Below, in pieces: positions 1-7,233 of a DNA stretch of 64,000 nucleotides. Position 1 is the first letter of the stretch. Each line of letters opens with the position of its first letter. The notes under the pieces were generated by a model that saw nothing but the letters and a program-made list of their open reading frames with translations, made no database searches and had not been told where the DNA came from. A program made the position numbers and the translations under genes. This stretch comes from Exiguobacterium sp018617385 (lineage in GTDB: Bacteria; Bacillota; Bacilli; Exiguobacteriales; Exiguobacteriaceae). The stretch spans positions 62,001-126,000 of the forward strand of contig NZ_JACSKA010000005.1 in the NCBI RefSeq assembly GCF_018617385.1. The letters run 5' to 3'.

Positions 1-500
1 TCGAGCATTTCTAAATGAGCTGATTCAACATATCGATTTAAATCAGACTCAGACATCACTTCATCAAAGAAGCGATATTTACAGAGTTCATATTCTTCAA
101 GCGCTTTCATTTCGACTCGTTTTAAAAACGGAGACTCTTCTCCTGATACATAGTCATGCAGATTACCATGATGTGAGATGATTGCGTTGCTAACTATTTC
201 TGCTAGCAATTGCTTCGTTACACTCGTACCTTTCAACATGTCAAAAAGCAAACGCCCCCCAGCAGTCGCATGATCGACTTCTCCACGAGTTACTTTTTCT
301 CCAGCGGTAGCCCTACGTATATAACCTTGAAACGCATCACTATACTTTCCTAGGTCATGCAATAAAGCAGCCAGACCACAAACTTTAGAAATTCTTAAAG
401 GGTTCCCCCACTTTTCGGCAAGTCCTTGAGCATCCAACAAGTGCTCTTTGACAGTTTGAATCGCATGGTCAGATGATCGAACGTGTGCAATGTAATCCAC
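1..500 (-). CDS. cas3: CRISPR-associated Cas3, HD nuclease domain (partial, 5' end only)
   Basis: The gene runs off the left edge, leaving 166 codons of the N-terminus. The HD nuclease signature is readable: H20, LLHDLGKYSDAFQGYI (H48-D49), a VDHATAGG segment (H77) and ISHHGN (H110-H111). These are the metal ligands of Cas3'' HD domains, which degrade the target strand after Cascade binding. The wording (YIAHVR near the start, HDLGKYSDAFQ, VDHATAGG) is most like type I-C Cas3; subtype is inference. The start is GTG, chosen because AAAGGGTGA lies just upstream. The helicase domain and other cas genes must lie to the left. Confidence 0.85.
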   Translation of the reverse strand, partial: MDYIAHVRSSDHAIQTVKEHLLDAQGLAEKWGNPLRISKVCGLAALLHDLGKYSDAFQGYIRRATAGEKVTRGEVDHATAGGRLLFDMLKGTSVTKQLLAEIVSNAIISHHGNLHDYVSGEESPFLKRVEMKALEEYELCKYRFFDEVMSESDLNRYVESAHLEML

Positions 501-523
501 TCTCTCACCCTTTCTTTAGACCT

Positions 524-551
524 ATTATTTGTTCAACACGTTAGGGCTCAA
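524..551 (-). promoter_or_regulatory. possible promoter of the cas operon
   Basis: On the minus strand TTGAGC and AATAAT are separated by 16 bases, and the predicted transcript would begin a few bases before the ribosome site of cas3. This is a pattern match only. Confidence 0.3.
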
Positions 552-893
552 TACCTCTTCATTTTATTACATTATTTTACTTAAGGTGGGTACTTTTTCT
601 TATTAGGTTTTATTTCTACACTTTAATGTAGATTCACTAAAATCCACAAAAAAAACGAATCGCATCGAAACTCGGTCTCTTAACACTCTGGTTTTTTACC
701 GTCACACATACTTACATCAAGCTCAATTTAAACTGATAAGCTCTATACACATCATTTCCTCCTATTTCTTTATACGTTTACTAAATACAAGAATGAATGT
801 ATTCGGTATAAAATAATCATTATAAAAATGGGTCAACCTTACTTTTTAATGGTATTATTTCTCAATGGATAAAATTCGTTTAGGAGGGTACAT
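552..893. other. AT-rich intergenic region, nothing recognised
   Basis: Together with the bases down to 501 this is the only gap above 300 bases. It separates the divergent cas3 and glucosaminidase genes and presumably holds both promoters. I see no repeats, no CRISPR units and no credible small gene. Confidence 0.5.
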
Positions 894-1520
894 ATGATGA
901 AAAAAGTGTTTAGCTTGATGATCGCATTTCTGCTGATCACATCTTCTCTTATCTCGACCGCATCAATCGTTGAGGCGGCCCCGAAGAAGCAGAATCGTGC
1001 TATTATGGGAGTATCGGCTTTGACTCCGCAACAAATGGCGGATTACGTAAAAAAGAAGAATCCTCGTGATGTCCGGCTCGCGAAAACGTCTGTCGAAGAT
1101 TTGGCGAAACTCTTCGTCATCATCGGCGCTAAGGAAGGTGTTCGTGGGGATGTTGCATTCGCACAAGCATTGAAAGAGACCGGTTATTTCCGTTACGGTG
1201 GCGATGTCCTTCCGAAGCAGCATAACTACTCTGGAATCGGGACGACTGGAAATGGTGTAAAAGGTCACTTTTTCCGTTCCCCACAACAAGGGGTGACTGC
1301 TCAAATTCAGCATCTAAAAGCATACGCTTCAAACGATGCACTGAACACGAAACAAGTCGACCCACGCTTCCATCTCGTCAAGCGAGGCTCTGCGAAAACG
1401 TGGCCATCTCTTCACCAAAAATGGGCCATGCAGCCGAAAGGAAATTACGGGACCGAGATTCTTTCGATTTATCAAGAAATGTCGAAAACACCAAAACGTG
1501 TCGCTAAAGCAAAACGATGA
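894..1520 (+). CDS. secreted glucosaminidase-domain peptidoglycan hydrolase
   Basis: A 208-residue exported protein with a signal peptide (residues 1-29, lysines then a hydrophobic core ending near VEAA). It is followed by a mannosyl-glycoprotein endo-beta-N-acetylglucosaminidase (GH73/FlgJ-like) domain at about 65-200. The family's general acid glutamate fits E95 in QALKETGYF, and NYSGIGTTG (111-119) is the usual second motif. Such enzymes cut the glycan between N-acetylglucosamine and N-acetylmuramic acid. There is no separate wall-binding repeat; the basic C-terminus (PKRVAKAKR) may help it bind the wall. TAGGAGGG six bases upstream fixes the start. Confidence 0.85.
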   Translation: MMKKVFSLMIAFLLITSSLISTASIVEAAPKKQNRAIMGVSALTPQQMADYVKKKNPRDVRLAKTSVEDLAKLFVIIGAKEGVRGDVAFAQALKETGYFRYGGDVLPKQHNYSGIGTTGNGVKGHFFRSPQQGVTAQIQHLKAYASNDALNTKQVDPRFHLVKRGSAKTWPSLHQKWAMQPKGNYGTEILSIYQEMSKTPKRVAKAKR

Positions 1521-1542
1521 GGAAATGTAGGGGTGAAAGAAC

Positions 1543-1620
1543 GTGACGTGCAAACAAGTTAGACTCGCGAGCGGAATCGCATTATTCGTGACCGGCGTGA
1601 TGTTGTTACTCAAACGCTAA
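1543..1620 (+). CDS. 25-residue hydrophobic peptide, unknown
   Basis: A GTG-initiated microgene 22 bases after the glucosaminidase, with an AGGGGTGAA ribosome site and a terminator directly behind it. The peptide has a short polar N-terminus (MTCKQVRLASG), one membrane-length hydrophobic run (IALFVTGVMLLL) and a KR end. Placement between a ribosome site and a terminator suggests a real gene. Function is unknown; a membrane-active or regulatory peptide is a guess. Confidence 0.4.
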   Translation: MTCKQVRLASGIALFVTGVMLLLKR

Positions 1621-1622
1621 TG

Positions 1623-1658
1623 AGCATTTCGGACAATGGTCCGAGTGCTTTTTTTTTG
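1623..1658 (+). terminator. rho-independent terminator
   Basis: AGCA and CGGAC pair with GTCCG and TGCT around a small loop, followed by nine T. It ends the glucosaminidase/25-residue peptide transcript. Confidence 0.75.
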
Positions 1659-1673
1659 AGGTTATTTGCTCGA

Positions 1674-1709
1674 CACAAAAAGTCGCAGCCTTTTATGAGC
1701 CACGACTTT
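1674..1709 (-). terminator. probable terminator of the two-component operon
   Basis: On the minus strand AAAGTCG pairs with CGACTTT around a large loop, followed by a T-rich tail. It lies just after the histidine kinase stop codon. Confidence 0.5.
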
Positions 1710-1728
1710 CAAAATGAAGGACAGCTAT

Positions 1729-2817
1729 TTACTCACGTTCTATATGTTGATGAGTCGGAAACGATACCCGAAAACAAATGACCTGACCCTCTAGCGGTTC
1801 CGCTGTCAACTGTCCCCCATGCAACAAAATGATTTGACGGGCAATCGATAGACCCAATCCATCACCTGGTGTGACCCCTCTCGAGGAATCGACACGATAC
1901 GTACGATCAAAGAGATGAGGGATGGCTTCAATCGTTTCAGCCGTTGTCGCATTTGAAATAGACCATTCAATCTGTTGTCCTTTCGTTTGAAGTCGAATCT
2001 CGATTGGACTCGTTTGCTCAGCGTATTTCCAAGCATTCGAGAACAGGTTTTCAAATACACGAATGAGCTGTTCTTGATCGGCTACTATCCATCGGTCAGG
2101 TTGAATCGATAGGTGTAATCGATGGCCTCGCTCATTGAACAACGGCTCCATCTCGTGGATGAGCTGGGTCGTCAACAAACTCAGGTTGAGTTTCTGTTTT
2201 TTTAGTTGCATGTGTGGGGCATAGAGGCGGTTCACGTCCATCAACTGATCGAGTAGATGTTCAAGCTGATTCGTCTTTTCATTTAGAATACGAAAATGAT
2301 TGTTCTCTTCAGCTGTCAGCTCGCGGTTCATTTGCAGTAGTTGGGTGTAGCCCTTGATACTCGTGAGCGGTGTTCGCAAATCGTGTGACAGGTTGGAGAA
2401 CAGTTGGTTCCGCTCTTCTTCGTGCGCTCGCTCTTTCTCAAACAATTCGCCTAACTGCCGTGACATTCGATTTACACTCTCTCCAAGCGAGGCGATTTCA
2501 TCTCGCCCTTCCACCTTAACCGTACGACCGAGGTCACCATTTGCGATCTGTTCAATCTCACTCGACAAATACGTGATTTTTCGAAGTGTTTTCCGCATCG
2601 TTAGTGAAAACCCAATAATAAAGATCAGAATGACAATGAACGTCACCCCTAAAAATACTAAGTTGGCTGTTAGTGGATCCGGTGTTATTTCGTTTTCGAT
2701 GTAATATAAACTAATCGAATAACCCATGATTAGAAAAGCAATCGTCGCAATCAATGCATTGACTAAAATGATACCAATCAACTTCACTAGCAAGCGATCC
2801 CATTGTCTCCGTCTCAT
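1729..2817 (-). CDS. sensor histidine kinase (VanS-like)
   Basis: A 362-residue membrane kinase. Two transmembrane segments (about 13-38 and 52-75) flank a very short outside loop, then come a HAMP linker (about 76-128), a HisKA domain with phospho-acceptor H145 in SNLSHDLRTPL, and an ATPase domain with N-box (ENLFSNAWKYA) and G-box (GDGLGLSIA). The tiny loop suggests sensing within the membrane. I chose the ATG that overlaps the regulator stop codon (ATGA); an ATG seven codons earlier is possible. It is the last gene of the methyltransferase-regulator-kinase operon. Confidence 0.88.
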   Translation of the reverse strand: MRRRQWDRLLVKLIGIILVNALIATIAFLIMGYSISLYYIENEITPDPLTANLVFLGVTFIVILIFIIGFSLTMRKTLRKITYLSSEIEQIANGDLGRTVKVEGRDEIASLGESVNRMSRQLGELFEKERAHEEERNQLFSNLSHDLRTPLTSIKGYTQLLQMNRELTAEENNHFRILNEKTNQLEHLLDQLMDVNRLYAPHMQLKKQKLNLSLLTTQLIHEMEPLFNERGHRLHLSIQPDRWIVADQEQLIRVFENLFSNAWKYAEQTSPIEIRLQTKGQQIEWSISNATTAETIEAIPHLFDRTYRVDSSRGVTPGDGLGLSIARQIILLHGGQLTAEPLEGQVICFRVSFPTHQHIERE

Positions 2818-3506
2818 AATCGATACCCCACGCCCCACACCGTCTTGATTATGGTCGGCTTTCGTGGTGTATCTTCTAACTTTTCACGAATTTTCGTGAT
2901 ATGGACCATCACTGTGTTGTCGACCTCAAATGCTGACTCTCCCCACACCGCCTCGTAAATCTGTTCGACGGTTAGGACTTGGTTTGGATGCCTCATAAAA
3001 TAAGCGAGAATATCAAATTCTTTCGGTGTAAGCCGAATTAAAGTTTCTCCCTTGCGACACTGTCGCGTCTGGAGGTCGAGTGTGACTTCCTCATGGGTAA
3101 GCATGGTCTGTGTTTCGGTCCGATCTGCCCCATAGTCACGATACCTTCTGAGTAACGATTTGACTCGAAGCGTCACTTCCAGTGGGTTGAACGGTTTTTT
3201 GATGTAGTCGTCCGCTCCAACGGAAATGCCTTGCATCAAATCCAAGTCGCTCGTTTTGGCTGTCAGCATCAAAATTGGCATAAACTGCGTCTTTCGAATT
3301 TCGATACAGGCCTCAATCCCGCCCATAATCGGCATCATCAAATCTAGAATGAGCAAATCAATCGTTTCGGTCGACGCGAGGTCGAGCACTTCTTGCCCAT
3401 TTTTCGCAAACCGAAGTGCATATCCTTCATTTTTTAAATAGATGGCAAGCAATTCTCGTATCGCTTCGTCATCGTCCGCGATACAGATAACAGGTTGTGA
3501 ACGCAT
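2814..3506 (-). CDS. OmpR-family response regulator (VanR-like)
   Basis: A 230-residue regulator with a receiver domain (acidic D11-D13, phospho-acceptor D55 in LLILDLMMP, K104 in YIKKPF) and a C-terminal winged helix (about 130-230) ending KTVWGVGYRL. It partners the kinase whose start overlaps its stop codon. The start follows AGGAGGAAAGAC. A CTTAAG direct repeat upstream of the operon is a plausible binding site and would also serve the divergent DedA gene (inference). Confidence 0.9.
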   Translation of the reverse strand: MRSQPVICIADDDEAIRELLAIYLKNEGYALRFAKNGQEVLDLASTETIDLLILDLMMPIMGGIEACIEIRKTQFMPILMLTAKTSDLDLMQGISVGADDYIKKPFNPLEVTLRVKSLLRRYRDYGADRTETQTMLTHEEVTLDLQTRQCRKGETLIRLTPKEFDILAYFMRHPNQVLTVEQIYEAVWGESAFEVDNTVMVHITKIREKLEDTPRKPTIIKTVWGVGYRL

Positions 3507-3517
3507 GTCTTTCCTCC

Positions 3518-4072
3518 TCACATAGCACAATGAAATAAGTATGCCGATGGTACATTACGAAATTCTCGTTCCACCTTCACACGACTAAACACTCGTTGAA
3601 AATGCTCGTATCGACCTTTTGTATATTGAAACGTGACAAACCAGCCTGTTTTGGAGAGAACCGCCTTTGCTTCTCGCAAGACGATTTCTGTTTGCTGAGC
3701 ATCGAATCTTGAAAACGGCAGTCCAGAAAAGATGACATCCACTTCCTCGATGTTCAATGCTCGTAATGTGTTCTTCAAGTCGACAGCATCCGCTTCGACA
3801 ATGATGATTCGATGATCTCTTCCATATCGCGTCTTTAAATAGTGGACCAGATCGATGTCAGATTCAATCAATATGAGCGTAGCATCTTTTCGCATTTTTC
3901 GAAGGATTTCTTCGGTACAACCGATTATCCCAGGTCTGATTTCAACAATTACATGCGCTTCGCTCAATACTGTTTTCCGTGTCATTCGCTCTGCCACATA
4001 GGTTGATTCTGGAAAAATCATCTTCATTTCTTCAAGGTAGTTCTTATATTTGTTGAGCCATGATTGTATCAT
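3518..4072 (-). CDS. class I SAM-dependent methyltransferase, phospholipid or rRNA-methylase type
   Basis: About 184 residues. After an N-terminal helix come a SAM-binding Rossmann segment (VIVEIRPGIIG where many enzymes have VELGPGTG), an acidic loop-2 region (LILIESD) and a motif IV-like FSGLPFS, which recalls the N-L-P-F/Y of KsgA/Erm and the bacterial phospholipid N-methyltransferase group. The substrate is not readable; membrane lipid is favoured by the company of a two-component system and DedA. It is the first gene of the operon, 11 bases before the regulator. The start is uncertain: an in-frame codon 19 residues earlier exists but lacks a ribosome site. Confidence 0.65.
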   Translation of the reverse strand: MIQSWLNKYKNYLEEMKMIFPESTYVAERMTRKTVLSEAHVIVEIRPGIIGCTEEILRKMRKDATLILIESDIDLVHYLKTRYGRDHRIIIVEADAVDLKNTLRALNIEEVDVIFSGLPFSRFDAQQTEIVLREAKAVLSKTGWFVTFQYTKGRYEHFQRVFSRVKVEREFRNVPSAYLFHCAM

Positions 4073-4141
4073 CTCGATTCCACTTCTTTCTTTGGTGATA
4101 GCTTGAGTGTATCGAGTGAATCGCAACACATTCTGACGAAC

Positions 4142-4160
4142 TTCTTAAGATTTCTTAAGA
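4142..4160. promoter_or_regulatory. direct repeat, candidate OmpR-family operator
   Basis: TTCTTAAGA occurs twice with a 10-base period (core CTTAAG-ATTT-CTTAAG). It lies between the methyltransferase/regulator/kinase operon and the divergent DedA gene. One-helical-turn direct repeats are the normal target of OmpR-type dimers. Confidence 0.5.
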
Positions 4161-4221
4161 GAATACTAAAAACTCCTTACGCTTGCGAGTGAATACTAGA
4201 CAAGGTAAGGAGTGAATTATT

Positions 4222-4695
4222 ATGGAAATGATCATACATTATGCCATGCTTGCCATCGGCATCATGTTTACCCCATTATCTGACGACGTCTTAATGATCA
4301 CCCATCTGACGGTCGCGGATGCCTTTATTCCAGGTTGGCTTTTATTCGTCTCCACGTGGATTCTCTTCACGCTCACATTCGGCTGGTTTTATTTAATCGG
4401 GAAAGGACTACATCACATCTTACCCGTGCGACAACGCGAATCTCGTTATCTTAAGAGAGCTGAGGCGTTCTATCAAAAGTATGGAGCACGCACCATTATG
4501 ATTTCTTATTTTATCCCTGGCCTTCGGCACCCGCTTCATTACATCGCCGGGTTCACATCGCTCAAACTTCGCACGTATGCGTTCTATACGACCATCTCTG
4601 CATTTTTCTATACCGGTGCTTGGTTTCTCGTCATCGGACTGGCCAATCAAATCCCGGCGTTTCAACAGTTTCAAGATTGGGTGTTGTCGTTTTAA
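4222..4695 (+). CDS. DedA/SNARE-associated family membrane protein
   Basis: A 157-residue polytopic membrane protein of the DedA (VTT-domain) family. The family motif region is visible as AEAFYQKYGARTIMISYFIPGLRHPLHYIAG, including the conserved F/Y-x-K-Y-G and the R-x-P-x-x-x-x-AG segment. Family members act in lipid (undecaprenyl or phospholipid) flipping and membrane homeostasis. It is shorter than the usual roughly 200 residues. The ribosome site is AAGGAGTGA. It is divergent from the two-component operon and shares a probable operator with it. Confidence 0.8.
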   Translation: MEMIIHYAMLAIGIMFTPLSDDVLMITHLTVADAFIPGWLLFVSTWILFTLTFGWFYLIGKGLHHILPVRQRESRYLKRAEAFYQKYGARTIMISYFIPGLRHPLHYIAGFTSLKLRTYAFYTTISAFFYTGAWFLVIGLANQIPAFQQFQDWVLSF

Positions 4696-4696
4696 C

Positions 4697-5710
4697 TCAG
4701 TGTCCTCTGTATTTCCCGAGCGCCCGCATGTTCAAGAGATACAAGACCCCTGCATAGAGAATTAAACCGAGTAAATACACCCAGATGCCTGAGAAGCCAC
4801 TTCCGTAGACCATCACTTCCTTGATCGCTGTTGCTCCATAGAAGATTGGCATGATATAACTCAAGTTCCCGAGACCATATGGAATCAAGTCGAGCGGGAT
4901 GAGTCCCGAGAAGAATACTTGCGGGATGATGGTGAACGGAATCATCTGTACGACTTGCAGTTCCGATCGGGCAAACACCGAGATGGTCGCTCCGAAGAGC
5001 ACCGCCGTACCCGCCATGAGTAGCATCGTCAACATGACCCACGCCATATTCCCAAGCGAAGACAGACCGAGCACATAAATCGAATAGAGTACGATGAAAA
5101 TTGACTGAATCACCGCAAACGTTCCGTACCCGAGCGTATATCCTAAAATGACCTGTCCTCGCTTGATTGGGGTCATCAACAGTCGTTCGAGCGTACCGCC
5201 ACTCCGTTCTTTGACGAGTGCCATCGCCGATAAGATGAACACGAAGAAGAACGAGAAGAGGGATAGGAAGACGAAGCCGAACGAATCGAATGTCGATTGG
5301 TCCTCTTCCCCATAGACGAATGACGTATCGATCTCGGCTGCGGGATTGAGCGTCGTCAACGCATCCTGAATTTCACTAACCGCCTTCGACGACTTCGTCG
5401 ACGGTTCACGTAACGTGATGGTCGTTCCTTCTTGACTCATTTCAAACACGGCATCGACATGTTCATTGTCTTCGATATATGCTTTCGGATCATCGAACGA
5501 TGCCTGTTCCACTTCGAGCGTCTCGTCTTCAAACGCATCGACGAGCTGTTCTGGTGCGTTTTCGTCCAGGACGACAGTCGGCACGTAATCCGAGTCCCCG
5601 AGTAAGAAGTAGACGAGTGTCAATATAAGAAGCGGCGCAATCAAAATCAAGGCGACACTTCGCTTATCATTTAACGTCTGAAAGATGACACGCTTCGCTA
5701 AGTTACGCAT
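4697..5710 (-). CDS. ABC-2 type transporter permease
   Basis: A 337-residue permease with the ABC-2 layout. TM1 is near residues 15-38, then a roughly 130-residue extracytoplasmic domain, then five TMs in the C-terminal half, with the family ERSGGTLERLLMTPI cytoplasmic motif. It is coupled to the ATPase gene: its ATG lies inside the last codons of that gene (8-base overlap) behind GAGGAGGTG. The pair forms an exporter, probably for a drug or lipid-like compound, likely controlled by the divergent TetR gene. The gene converges on DedA with one base between. Confidence 0.85.
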   Translation of the reverse strand: MRNLAKRVIFQTLNDKRSVALILIAPLLILTLVYFLLGDSDYVPTVVLDENAPEQLVDAFEDETLEVEQASFDDPKAYIEDNEHVDAVFEMSQEGTTITLREPSTKSSKAVSEIQDALTTLNPAAEIDTSFVYGEEDQSTFDSFGFVFLSLFSFFFVFILSAMALVKERSGGTLERLLMTPIKRGQVILGYTLGYGTFAVIQSIFIVLYSIYVLGLSSLGNMAWVMLTMLLMAGTAVLFGATISVFARSELQVVQMIPFTIIPQVFFSGLIPLDLIPYGLGNLSYIMPIFYGATAIKEVMVYGSGFSGIWVYLLGLILYAGVLYLLNMRALGKYRGH

Positions 5711-6431
5711 GGTCACCCACCTCCTCTTTTCCTGCAATCAAGAACAGTTCTTCCACGCGACCGTTCTCGGTCTGGTCGAGCAAGTCCTGTACATGGTCAT
5801 AGGCGATCAACCGTCCGTTGTAGACGAGCGCGGCACGGTCGCACTCGAGCACTTCATCCATGACGTGCGTCGAGACGATGATGGTCGTACCTTCTCTCCG
5901 AATTACCTGAAACTGATCCCAGATTTGACGACGTAAGATCGGGTCGATTCCGACTGTCGGTTCATCAAGAAACAACACGTCTGGCTTATGCAGGATGGCG
6001 ATAGCCAAGGAAAGCCGCTTCTTCATCCCACCTGAAAAATTGCGGACGAGCTTATGCCGGTCGTTCGTTAAATCGACAAGGTCGAGCACTTCGGTGATAC
6101 GTTCTTGGAGCGCCTTTTTCTCTAATTTATAAATCGACCCGAAGAAGGCGAGGTTCGCCTCGGCCGACAAGTCTTCGTACAAGCCATCGTTCTGCGGCAT
6201 AAATCCGATTTGTTGAAGCATGTCCATGTTTGGCATCTTCGTTTCGCCGATATGGACACTTCCTTTATCCGGTGCAAGGGCGCCAATCATGAGTCGGATG
6301 AGCGTCGTCTTCCCCGATCCAGATGGTCCGAGCAAGCAGCAAATCTCTCCGGATGGGATGGTGAAGTCGATATTGTTGATGGCGAGTTGGTCGCCGAACG
6401 ACTTGTCGACGTGTTGCAGTTGAATGTTCAT
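5703..6431 (-). CDS. ABC transporter ATP-binding protein
   Basis: A 242-residue ATPase. Walker A is GPSGSGKTT, Q-loop PQNDGLYEDLS, signature FSGGMKKRLSLA, Walker B VLFLDEPTVG and H-switch STHVMDE, all intact. It belongs to the DrrA/NatA-like group that works with ABC-2 permeases and energises the downstream permease. The start follows AAAGGAGTGACAGAA; codons further upstream lack a ribosome site. The promoter must lie in the 170 bases shared with the divergent TetR gene. Confidence 0.9.
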   Translation of the reverse strand: MNIQLQHVDKSFGDQLAINNIDFTIPSGEICCLLGPSGSGKTTLIRLMIGALAPDKGSVHIGETKMPNMDMLQQIGFMPQNDGLYEDLSAEANLAFFGSIYKLEKKALQERITEVLDLVDLTNDRHKLVRNFSGGMKKRLSLAIAILHKPDVLFLDEPTVGIDPILRRQIWDQFQVIRREGTTIIVSTHVMDEVLECDRAALVYNGRLIAYDHVQDLLDQTENGRVEELFLIAGKEEVGDHA

Positions 6432-6550
6432 TTCTGTCACTCCTTTTCGGCGCCTCATCGTGTATACTCAAGATAATCGACACCGTGTTGGTTTATATGT
6501 TCAGTATAGACCCCGTTCACTGTGGCAACAATCGTCAATATCGGTCATCG

Positions 6551-6566
6551 TGTCGGTTTTCCGACA
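6551..6566. promoter_or_regulatory. perfect palindrome, candidate TetR operator
   Basis: TGTCGG-TTTT-CCGACA is a perfect 6+6 inverted repeat between the ABC exporter operon and the divergent TetR gene, the usual place for an autoregulating TetR operator. Confidence 0.45.
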
Positions 6567-6602
6567 GATGCAATGAATGTGTTGAGGAAAAGGAGAAATA
6601 AT

Positions 6603-7211
6603 ATGGAACAAACCGATTTACGCGTCATCCGGACGAAGAAGTTGATCAAAGATGCCTTCTTCAGCCTTATTGAGGAGCAGGGATTTGAGGCCGTCACCGT
6701 CAAGCAATTGACTGAACGAGCCGGCATCAATCGGGGCACCTTTTATAGCCATTATGTGGATAAGTTCGAATTGATGGAAAAATGCGTCGACGAGATCTTT
6801 GAAGAGGCTGAACAAAAGTTGATTCACCATCTCCCTCACATCTTTGGAGACGAGCGGACCGACAACTCGTACCATTACCTTGTCCCGTTCATCCGCTTCA
6901 TCGAAGACAACCAAATCATCATGAAGCCGCTCCTCGGACCGAACGGAGATCCGACGTTCCAGGCAAAGCTTCGAAAGTTTATGCAGGCCGCCTTGTTTCA
7001 GCGCTCCCCGGTAACCTTGTTTGATCCGGACAAGATGATGGTCCCGCCTCCATATCTCGTCGCCTATCTTTCTTCGGCTCACATGGGCGTCATCTATGAG
7101 TGGTTGAACAATCCGTCTTCGGAAGAGACAGCGGAAGACATCGCCCGGATTATCTATACGATCACCTATGAAGGACCGCTCGTTGCCGGCGGTGTGAATC
7201 TACGAAAATAA
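6603..7211 (+). CDS. TetR/AcrR family transcriptional regulator
   Basis: A 202-residue repressor. The N-terminal helix-turn-helix (about 12-58) reads FEAVTVKQLTERAGINRGTFYSHYVDKFEL, and the helical C-terminal ligand domain resembles the TetR_C_8-type group common in Bacillota. The start is set by AAAAGGAGAAATAAT. It is divergent from the ABC-2 exporter operon, which it probably represses until a ligand binds. It ends inside a hairpin shared with the convergent histidine kinase. Confidence 0.85.
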   Translation: MEQTDLRVIRTKKLIKDAFFSLIEEQGFEAVTVKQLTERAGINRGTFYSHYVDKFELMEKCVDEIFEEAEQKLIHHLPHIFGDERTDNSYHYLVPFIRFIEDNQIIMKPLLGPNGDPTFQAKLRKFMQAALFQRSPVTLFDPDKMMVPPPYLVAYLSSAHMGVIYEWLNNPSSEETAEDIARIIYTITYEGPLVAGGVNLRK

Positions 7212-7233
7212 GGACAGGTGCTTTACCTGTCCT
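7211..7233. terminator. bidirectional terminator hairpin
   Basis: AGGACAGGT pairs with ACCTGTCCT around a five-base loop between convergent genes. The minus-strand side is followed by TTATTTT; the plus side has a weaker T tract. Confidence 0.65.

Noticed and set aside
501..893. search for CRISPR repeats next to cas3
   Set aside because: No repeated 28-37 base units occur here or elsewhere in the window; the array must lie on the other side.
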